From contig MU858045.1 in NCBI GenBank assembly GCA_033297075.1, forward strand, positions 248,001 to 312,000: a stretch of 64,000 nucleotides of DNA, written 5' to 3'. Shown here one piece after another: positions 56,200-64,000 of this stretch. The notes under the pieces were generated by a model, which did no database searches, was not told the origin of the DNA, and was given only the letters and a program-made list of their open reading frames with translations. Every line of letters starts with the position of its first letter. Position 1 is the first letter of the stretch. Both the position numbers and the translations under genes were made by a program. This DNA is from Rhypophila decipiens. Lineage: Eukaryota; Ascomycota; Sordariomycetes; Sordariales; Naviculisporaceae.

Positions 56200-57215
56200 A
56201 TGAAGTCAGACTCCATGTTCGGCCTTTGGGCGTTACTGTTGGCGACACCGGGTCTCGCTCTCAACTTCACTGTAGCAGGAGGCCAAATCTTTACACCCGG
56301 TTTGGCCGTCGTTGATGCCCCTCAGCCTGGTACACCCCTCGGTGGAGGTATGCTTTCTCTCTTTTCCCCGGCCCAAGAAGCCACAGCAGTATCCAGGTCG
56401 CCCCATCTCATCTCTACACGTGTAAACAAAACGTTATATTAACAACCATTTGGGTAAAGACCAAATAGAGGTAGCCCTCGACGTCTCGACCAACGGTCGG
56501 CTCCAGCTGCCACCGTACCCAGAAGATCTCACGACAAGAATACACAACATCACCATCTTCTTGTATAGCTACGACACAGGCAAGAACTTCACCATAACCA
56601 ATGGCACCGCCGGGGTGAATAACGCCAGCTTGGGGGATATCATGTTCTCCGAGCCGGGAAGCACCGTGAAGCATGTCAAATGGACCTGGCCGGATTGTCT
56701 AGTAGGCGACGGTCAGCCGAGGGAGTTGGACACTGCGCGGGGGATATATAATGCAAGTTCTGCTGCTTGGAACTGTCCTGTCCCTCTTCCTCTTCTCCTA
56801 GAGTGAGTTGCTAACAATGTAACCGAATTAGATATCAATCCGCCAAAACTTCCAACTAAACGGGAACAGTCATTACACCATCTTCGACCTGCCTATTTCC
56901 GTGACGAATAGGATCGAGGAGAGACAAGATCGTCCGTCGTGTGCTTCGCTCGAGAACCCGCTTCTGACGCCCGAGGAGGTTGATTACGAGGGTGCGAATA
57001 ATGTTCCCGTCATGTTTGCCCCGGGCGATGCTACCACCATCGAGCCTTCGCTTTCCGGCGGCGGCATCGGCGATGGAGATGGTTTGGGCCCTACTAAACC
57101 GGATGCTACGGCTGCCGATGGTCTTGGGAGCGGCGCTGTTGCTTTGGATAGGATGGGTGTCGCTGGGTGGCTGTCGTTGGCTAGCTTCTTTGTTTTTATT
57201 GGGGCTGTTCTTTAG
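56200..57215 (+). CDS. Secreted, probably GPI-anchored cell-surface protein
   Basis: Exons are 56200-56347, 56460-56752 and 56832-57215 (274 aa). The N-terminal signal peptide (MFGLWALLLATPGLALN) precedes a beta-rich ectodomain with conserved-looking stretches (FTVAGGQIFTPGLAVVDAPQ, QIEVALDVSTNGRLQLPP, ITIFLYSYDTGKNFT, HYTIFDLPISVTNRI). Several N-glycosylation sequons occur (NFT, NIT, NGT, NAS). The C terminus is Gly/Asp-rich and then hydrophobic (GWLSLASFFVFIGAVL), as in GPI-attachment signals. The second intron uses a GC donor (TATAAT then GCAAGT) and TTAG acceptor; only this choice keeps the frame into ISIRQNFQLNG. The family is familiar among fungal hypothetical secreted proteins but no function is known to me. 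Confidence 0.82.
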
Positions 57216-57643
57216 CCATTGATCGTATCAGAGCTGTCTTTACTCCCTTTCATGGTACTTCTTCTTAGGCTCCCGGTCGAATCACTATGCGCATTGTATT
57301 GTTATATACCTAACACTTTTAATTACTATATCCTTGTATCCTTTTGCCATGTTAGCTATCTCCTTTCAGTTTAACTTTGTCATCAGAAGCAGGTGAACTG
57401 AGGCTGACATGATCACTTTGTTGGTAATGTATCACGTCATAACCATTGATCAAACCATGTCATTTTCACTGCCCTTTTGCCTTGCCAAAACTTGCACGGA
57501 GATAGGTACATATCTGGAAACCCAAAATTTTCGCCCAGAGCCCGAACCGAAACACCAAATCAACGGAACCCAACCGGACCCAACCGACCAACCACCAATA
57601 TGCAAAACTAATGAACAAGAAAACATCACTCCATGCCACTGCT
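57216..57643. other. Intergenic region between convergent genes
   Basis: Short AT-rich spacer holding two 3' UTRs; nothing else seen. Confidence 0.5.
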
Positions 57644-57826
57644 TCATGCAGAGAAATAATATGGCTCTTGCAAATTAAACAACTGCCGCTGCTGTTCCTG
57701 GTCATGAGCCTGACCTTGACGCTGACCCTGGTTTTGCTGCAAGTGTCCCGGGCTTAGCGAAGCTGGATGTGAATGTGGTTGTTGACCAGAATCATCATCA
57801 TCATCATCATCCTCTTGTTGTTGTTG

Positions 57827-57875
<49 letters not shown>

Positions 57876-60118
57876 CCCTGACCTTGGTTTTGCTCATCTT
57901 CTTCAACCTGGTGAAGCATTGGGCTTTGTTCGTGCTGCTGCTGCTGTTCTTGACCGACAGCATCATTATCCCCATCCCCAAGCTCCACATATAGTCCTTC
58001 ATCTGGCTGATGCAGTTGCGGTGCCGATTGCCAAGGTTGCAGTGGGTCAAGCTGAGGAGGCTGCAGCTGCAGTGCAAAGGCCCGTCGTCCGTGAATTTCT
58101 TCCTGGCTTTGATGAGGAAGAAGCTCTTGATCATGTCCTCCTCGGGTGAGAACATTCCCGTTACCAATTTCATCCCCAGTCCGGTCCCGCGGCATCGGCA
58201 GCTCAGCAAGAGAAGCCATATCCTGTTCGGTGATTTGCCCAGGACCCCCCTGAGAAGCGTAAAACGACTCCTCGCCCCGCCCATGTGGCTGCTGAGGTCT
58301 CGGAGGAAAAGGCTCAAGGTCGTCAAGGTCCGGAAAAGGACAAGGTGTCTCCGTCACTGGTTTCCCATCCGCCTCGAACCACTTTCGTCCCTGGGTTCCC
58401 GGTATCTCAAAGGGCGAAAAGGCCCGCACGGGCGGGAGCTTCTCGAATGTGGACGCACCACTCGTCGTCGAGTTCGAGTATGCCGACCCACGATCGCCCG
58501 GCTTCAAGCCCGCGAGATTCTGGCCGATCAGTGTGGTAAATCCGGAGCTGTTTCTGTTGTCGGGTGCGAAGGCCTGGCTGGGACTGGGAGACGGGTATCC
58601 AGGCGGGAGTTTGGGCGTGTGAGCATGGTGGCTTGCGGGGGCAGAAGTATCAAAATGCGAGAGAGGATTATTCGAGAGGGGGTAGAGATTTGGCAGCGTT
58701 GGCTGGCGTGATAGCATGTGCTGTGGTGTTGCAGGCTTGGAACTGTCAACGTCAGAACTGTCAAGGGCGTCGTCTTCACGCATCCGCCGGCGGCGAATCA
58801 GAAAGAAGATGAGACACAAGATTATAAATGCTGCTGCAGAGCCGACGGCGATACCAACTATTGCGGCAGTCGAGAGGGACGCAGATGGGCCTCCAGAAGA
58901 TGCAGAGGAGGTCTCTGTGGGTACTGTGAAGGCGGTCACTGGTATGACCGGTTCGACCGTGGTGGTAATAACGTGGGTAACCGGCGGGTGAGAGGTCACC
59001 GTGAGAGTGGAGGTTACGACAAGGGTGGTTTGAGCATTAAGAACCCTGTAAAGCGTGAGATGCCAGAGATCGATACAGCGTGAAGAGGAAGGGATAGACA
59101 TACTTTGTGACTGTTTCAAAAATGGTCGTCAAGACATGGGAAGTCGTAGTAACTGTAACGGACTTGACATCAAGTTCTGTGACGGTCGATATCAGGGTAG
59201 TGAGCTTGATAACCGTCGATTCTACTGCCGCTACAGTCGGTGCTATGGCAGTCGGTGGAGCTCTAGTCGGTGCTATTGCCGTCGGTATTGTTGCAGTTTG
59301 TGACGATGAAGATGCCACACTGACGCTGACTGCCTGTCGTTGATACAAGACTGCTCCATTGCGAATAAACTCGGCTCCGCGGAGAATGAGTGAATCCAAC
59401 GACGACCTCTCCTCAGACACTTTTCCATGGCCGTCTGCTCTCTTTACGGCTGCGGCCTGGGGACTGGGAGTTGCAGTAACAGTGGCAGTTACCCAGTGGA
59501 CATCGGTTTGAGTGGTCGCGTTGGAAATTGTCGTTTCCACTGTTGACAGGATGGTCGAGGTCTCAACCTCGACGACAACAACAGTGGCTCTCTTTTGGTT
59601 GGTATAGGTGCTGGTTTCGTATATCGTTGAGATAGCCGTGACCATATTTCTGTTTATTCAACACCCAGCTTGTCAGCACTCGTAGCCAGTCAGAAAATGC
59701 ATGTCAGGACTCACACAGGGATCAGGCATTTCCCATTCTTGGAGCAGATCAGGCCAGGGTCACAACAGCTGCCCGTCCCGCAGCATGTGCTCCCTTTCCC
59801 ACAGCAGTACAGACCCTCTACACAACATGTGCCGCAGTCAGAGCAGAAGTTGAAACTGTCCCCAAAGCAGTAGTTGGACCCATTCTCGAGACATTCTCTC
59901 TTGCTGATTCTCAAGCTTGGACGAGGCCGTAGACCAACGAACGCTTCATAGCCAGCTTGACGCTCAACGAAGCTGAATCCCGCCGGATCATGGACGTTGG
60001 CAGAGCCTAGCCCGCCAGCGTACTGGCCATCAAATAGGACTGAAGCAGAAGAAACTTGCAAAGAAGCCAAGGAAACGAACGAGATAGCTAGCAATCGACG
60101 CATAGCAACAACCGTCAT
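57644..60118 (-). CDS. Type I membrane protein with Cys-rich ectodomain and polyQ/polyD tail
   Basis: Exons are 60118-59715, 59649-59104 and 59045-57644 (783 aa). A signal peptide (MRRLLAISFVSLASLQVSSA) is followed by a Cys-rich module at about residues 75-134 with CFGDSFNFCSDCGTCC, CCGKGSTCCGTGSCC and CSKNGKCL, which is likely disulfide-knotted. Next comes a long Thr/Ser/Val-rich stalk with TVTTT-like repeats (to about 375), probably O-glycosylated. One membrane segment lies at about 377-400 (AAIVGIAVGSAAAFIILCLI) followed by RRRR, giving an inside-positive topology. The cytosolic tail (about 380 aa) is Pro/Gln-rich, with a Gln run of about 20 and seven to eight Asp encoded by CTG and ATC tracts on the plus strand. 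The layout resembles cell-wall sensors or secreted-module receptors, but I recognise no named family. Confidence 0.8.
57791..57873 (+). repeat. Trinucleotide tracts (ATC)n-(TTG)n-(CTG)n inside coding sequence
   Basis: Consecutive ATC, TTG and CTG runs (CTG about 13 units at 57835-57873) encode Asp and Gln runs on the minus strand in the tail of the membrane protein. Such tracts are prone to length change. Confidence 0.95.
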
Positions 60119-61453
60119 ATTGGCTACATGAGCAACATGGTGCGCCTGGACGAGCTTGGAACAAGAGGAGAAAAGGAAAACAGAGGAGAAGAGACAGGCA
60201 CGCAGAGTTCCGGATACTCATGCCACGAAACAGCCTCGGGCCCGGGTTAGTCTGAACTTTGTACCCAGGCCGGGGGCACTGGCCAGAATGGAGAGGCTAC
60301 ATCATGAAGTACGCCTTCTCAGTGAGAAAGCGGAGACTTGAAGAAAAAGGCGGGACTGGGACTGGGCAAGACATTGTGGCTGCTGCATCACCCACCGCCC
60401 GAGGTCGAGGGCAAGTTGACTTGTCCACTTGGAAAGCCAAACACTGTCATAGACTTTTGCCCTGGCGTCTGCCCAAACCTTCAGCTGGCTATACCACCAG
60501 GCTGAGAAGAAGAAATACAATCCAAAGTTACCGCCGAAGGTGTTCCTTGCAAACGGTAACAACTTCACAACGCTTGAAGATAATAAGCGAGCGGCAGGCG
60601 GCTACCAGGCTGAGATGAAGCTGTCATAGACCTTGACCAGTGGAAGGTCAATTTCGTTGCTGACAGCGGGACCCGTCCATCTCGTCGGATCGCGGCTACA
60701 TCCTAACTTTTCTCTATCGACCCCTCATCAGAATAAGACGTGGCAGAGTATTTGGGTGGTGGGACAGCCTCGAGCTGCATCGAGGGTGGTTGGGTCATGG
60801 CCGGGCACCTCCCAGAAGGACCAAAGACAACTCCGAGTGGGCAGAAGAACAATGCATGCTATCGGGAGCCTGCTGGTGTCGAATTGGTTAAAGTGGACCG
60901 AGTGAGGTTTGTCACCCTCGATGTACGGTAATGTGATAATTATCATGAGCAAGCAGTTGCTACGTAGCTCAGTTGAATGTCCTTCCTTGACCTGGCGGTG
61001 AAGATGAAAACGAAAGCTTCCAATAAAAGATGATTGACCTGAGCCTCGGTTCCGGTGGCCATGGTGTGCTGTCTTAGCCAAAGTTTCTCGGTCTTTCCAG
61101 GGTTTGACGATCGACAGCGACTTGGATCTGAGATACGGGTGGCCGCAGTCTGCCAGATGAACAAAGTTAATTTGAATCCAAGTTTATCGCCTGCTTCTCG
61201 ATTATCTTGTAGTGTACACGTACAGTACGGAGTACAGGGCGTAACACCCGACCCATTGTGGGGGCTGTCTGACTTGGGGGGCCACTAGCAGCCTTCCGGC
61301 TAGCGTCAATTGCGGGACCATCCGAACCGACCGAGACAGCTGAGGTTTGAAATCCATTGCCAGGCCAAAAGTACGTACCCCGCATTTTCATCATCAGCAA
61401 CCGCGTCGCGTACCGTCTTCATATATCCAAGTTACAATCGCGGGCCATAAAAC
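60119..61453. other. Divergent promoter region between membrane protein gene and SLD5
   Basis: 1.3 kb with no supportable gene or RNA. Confidence 0.45.
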
Positions 61454-62238
61454 ATGGACATTGACGATATCCTGCGTGAAGTCGATCCGACATTCCACTC
61501 TATACCACAAGAGCAGCGCGATTTGCAAGACCTTACACGAGCCTACGTTGCCGAACGATGCGCTCCCGAGCTTCTCCAGTCTGTCACCACACCCCTCCAT
61601 ACAGTACAGTTGCGCCCCAAGCTAACCTCACAACCGACAGCTATCCCCCGGGCAATTTAATAGACCGCGTCCATGAAAACATCAAAAGGCAAATCGAAAT
61701 GGTGGAGGAGATGACGGGCAACATGAATCCCAAAACAAATTTTGCGCTCATCGTCATCCAGAACGAGTTGGAGCGCTATAGGTTCATTCTCAGGAGTTAT
61801 CTTCGGGAGCGGATACGAAAGGTGCCAAATCTCGCAGATCCTTTCTGTGTGCGTGCTGAATATTGACGGGGTTACCAGATTCACAAACACACCCTACATT
61901 ATCTCTCCACAGACGAACTGAGGTCACGCCTTTCCGAAATCGAAGTGCGTTATGCGACCGCCCGTCAAAGCCGCCTCCACGAGCACTACATGTCTTCTTT
62001 CTTGGCCGAATTTCCGCCGCAACTTCAGAATCTTAACGATACCGCAGGCAATCTCAACATGATTGACTCGCCCGACCTCGACTCGGCCGTCTTTGTTCGC
62101 TTGCTCCGAGACACCTTGGTCGAGTCGCGTGGTGTTGATGATGACGGCCTCATCGAAGGGAAAGAGGGCCAGATATTTATTCTGCGCTGGGCCGATGCGA
62201 AGCCTTTGGTGGAACGGTCAAGTGCTGAGTTGATATGA
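61454..62238 (+). CDS. SLD5: GINS complex subunit Sld5
   Basis: Sld5 is part of GINS, which with Cdc45 and MCM2-7 forms the replicative CMG helicase in the nucleus. Exons are 61454-61578, 61641-61821 and 61879-62238 (221 aa). The sequence begins [20 protein letters not shown] and continues [16 protein letters not shown], then [20 protein letters not shown] and [28 protein letters not shown]. After the second intron comes [22 protein letters not shown]. The C-terminal beta domain includes FVRLLRDTL and [16 protein letters not shown], which matches the family end. Donors GTCTGT and GTGCCA are weak, but the joins restore the family pattern exactly. Length fits the family. Confidence 0.93.
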
Positions 62239-64000
62239 TGATATTCTCATGAAGAATACAGGCAGTTGGCAGTGACCGTGAGTATACTGTGAACTCGATC
62301 CGTTCATCGAGATCTCCCCCGAGCAACTCGGTACCGGTACACTATCACGACCCGTCTCAGCTTCCGAGCACGTCTAAATCAGCCCCGAATTCTACCCCTG
62401 CTTAGACGGTGGGGACGGGTCCACACGTCCCTCAGGGTATGCAGCTGGAACTGCAAGCGATCAAAACGTGGCCACTTCAAACCTATTCAGGCGCTTAGGA
62501 TATTTCGCTCAAGGCCGTTGTCCTGTTATCCACGAACCCATGCGGCCGATTGCAGAGGTCAGATTTCGCAACATTCAGCTCTTGATCAGGCTTATGTATC
62601 GGACTAGGGCAGGGTATCCAGTCACGATCAACCCTTAAGCAGCAATAACCACAATGACGGCAAATGACACCATACTGGATAGCTCAGTCGACCAGGCTTC
62701 TGTTCTGCTGCTCGAGAAGCTCTCCGACAAGGCCTGTCGCCCGACCTGGGAAAGCACCTTCGCCGCTGGCGACCAAGGGGATGGTCACTCCGGCGCGGGC
62801 AAAGCTCTTGTCCATTCGGTTCGCTGCTTTTGGTGGTAAGTAAAGCTTGGGAGCGCCTTGTCTGATGGTCAGGGGATTTTCCGAGCTGGTTACTGTCAGC
62901 ACAGAAGTATTCACTATCCTTGTGATGGTGAAAACCATAGAAGCGAATGCGGAATTCCTTATCAATGTATATATCTTGATCAGTATCCTATCACACGGGC
63001 TCCCTAAGGAAATGCCTCTGGTACAGGGTTGGAAAGCATGAATTCTTCGATCCCAAATCTGTACAACTTGCCATCCCATCCCAAAGAGAGATGGTGAGAT
63101 GACAGTATCAACTTATAAAGGTGAATATAGAGAGAGACTGTCCATTTCCGTCCCATCTTTCTGATAGAGACTTGCTTCATCTATTAACGTCCTTTCATCT
63201 CACCACAATCCTATTCATTGCTCTAATCCTTTTTTCTATAGATTCCATCCCATCTACTTCAGCCATATCACCTTTCTTATTCTTGTTTTGAACTCATCCG
63301 ATTGTTTCTTCTTTTCCCATATTTTATCTTAAATTTCGAGTCCTCATTTCATCCTACTGTATCCGTTTCCTAATAATGGCATAACCCCAGTGGCGATCAG
63401 GCTTTTACCCGAGCATGGTGGACATGGAATTGCACCGGGATTTTTGGAAGTGAGATGTTTATGCGATGGAGTCGAACATCCGGGTCGGTGCCGGGCTTGC
63501 CAAGTTCCGTTTCCACCTTTCTCGCCTGTTGACGATCCCATATCCACATACACAACGGCTGTATAGAAATAATAAAAACGTAAGCCGCATGTTTCGACTT
63601 TGACTCCCATCGAGGCGGATCTTCCAGTTTTGTTCACTTAGTACACCATGACTTCGTATTCAACTCAACCACGTAAACCAGTCTGGCCGTTTAGTGCCCC
63701 GGATATAAACACGTATAACGCCTCCGTTGCGATCATGTGTTGCAATGAATCGTAGCAGGTGCAGTTACGAGAAGCAAGCAACCTCGTAATGGTGGATCTT
63801 TGAACACTTCAAATACCATTTTGTACGGTATCCGTACATTCACGTCGGTCATCAGCTCAGATCTGATTGGCGCCGAAGTGGGTTGAGCTGATCGCGATCC
63901 GACTGGTCCACTTCGCGTGTGCCAAGCCGATTTCTCCACGATCTTTCTCTTTTTTTTTCTCCTTGGCTCGAGGGCGTCGTGCACGACCCCTGCTCGGTAC
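62239..64000. other. Terminal region without a supportable gene
   Basis: 1.8 kb. A C/T-rich stretch at about 63120-63350 looks like a promoter or leader, but no coding exon follows before the window ends. ORFs at 62684-63079 (-) and 62847-63041 (+) overlap one another and show no domain, good start context or splice logic. Confidence 0.4.

Noticed and set aside
57769..58149. Plus ORF with poly-Ala and poly-Leu versions
   Set aside because: These are translations of the CTG tract on the wrong strand of the membrane protein gene.
62684..63079. Minus ORF of 131 codons near the right end
   Set aside because: No domain, poor start context, and overlapping plus ORFs of equal quality.

Overview
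The window looks like nuclear DNA of a filamentous ascomycete (Pezizomycotina), most likely a sordariomycete. The evidence is short spliceosomal introns (about 48-200 bp) with GTATGT/GTAAGT donors, CTAAC/CTGAC branch sites and AG acceptors; one or a few introns per gene; Neurospora-type homologues (ARG-13-like carrier, Csx2-type BAR-PH-ArfGAP, 14-3-3); an intron-bearing nuclear tRNA-His; and an internal TTAGGG tract. I see no bacterial operon logic, CRISPR array, complete transposon or viral gene. All gene models below were spliced by eye from the raw sequence.

Layout. 0.5-2.2 kb: eIF2 gamma (+). 3.0-4.8 kb: two tandem minus genes, a Laa2/DUF5102-like trafficking candidate and a small disordered protein. 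5.9-8.0 kb: nucleoporin NSP1 (+). 9.1-9.7 kb: mitochondrial ATPase inhibitor IF1 (-). 12.0-13.0 kb: 14-3-3 (+). 14.2-18.8 kb: three minus genes, DPH4/JJJ3, mitoribosomal mL59 and PRP28. 20.7-21.9 kb: mitochondrial ornithine carrier (+). 23.3-25.0 kb: STIMATE-family membrane protein (-). 27.7-28.4 kb: SF3B6/p14 (-), divergent from a fungal Cys-rich protein at 29.7-30.6 kb (+). 32.1-33.6 kb: proteasome RPT1 (-), divergent from chaperonin CCT4 at 34.2-36.0 kb (+). 36.5 kb: tRNA-His. 37.4-38.6 kb: inorganic pyrophosphatase (-). 40.6-44.2 kb: Csx2-type ArfGAP (-), divergent from a Munc13-like C2 protein at 47.2-51.4 kb (+). 52.1-54.9 kb: fused pseudouridine-5'-phosphate glycosidase/PfkB kinase (-). 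56.2-57.2 kb: GPI-anchored-type secreted protein (+). 57.6-60.1 kb: type I membrane protein with Cys-rich ectodomain and polyQ/polyD tail (-). 61.5-62.2 kb: GINS subunit SLD5 (+).

Most genes are conserved housekeeping functions: translation, splicing, nuclear transport, proteostasis, replication, vesicle traffic and mitochondrial supply. They are not a functional cluster; the neighbourhood is typical fungal core chromosome.

I did not find a clearly new system. The points most worth a second look are: an inorganic pyrophosphatase gene with a weak upstream ATG that adds an acidic-free mitochondrial-type presequence and a strong downstream ATG for the cytosolic form; a 195-bp, stop-free, GC3-rich intron in IF1 that behaves like an exitron; a degenerate 22-25 bp minisatellite found at two loci; a dispersed repeat family with three visible copies; an interstitial telomeric tract; a GC-AG intron; a coding first exon of just ATG in RPT1; and a 24-nt microexon in SF3B6.
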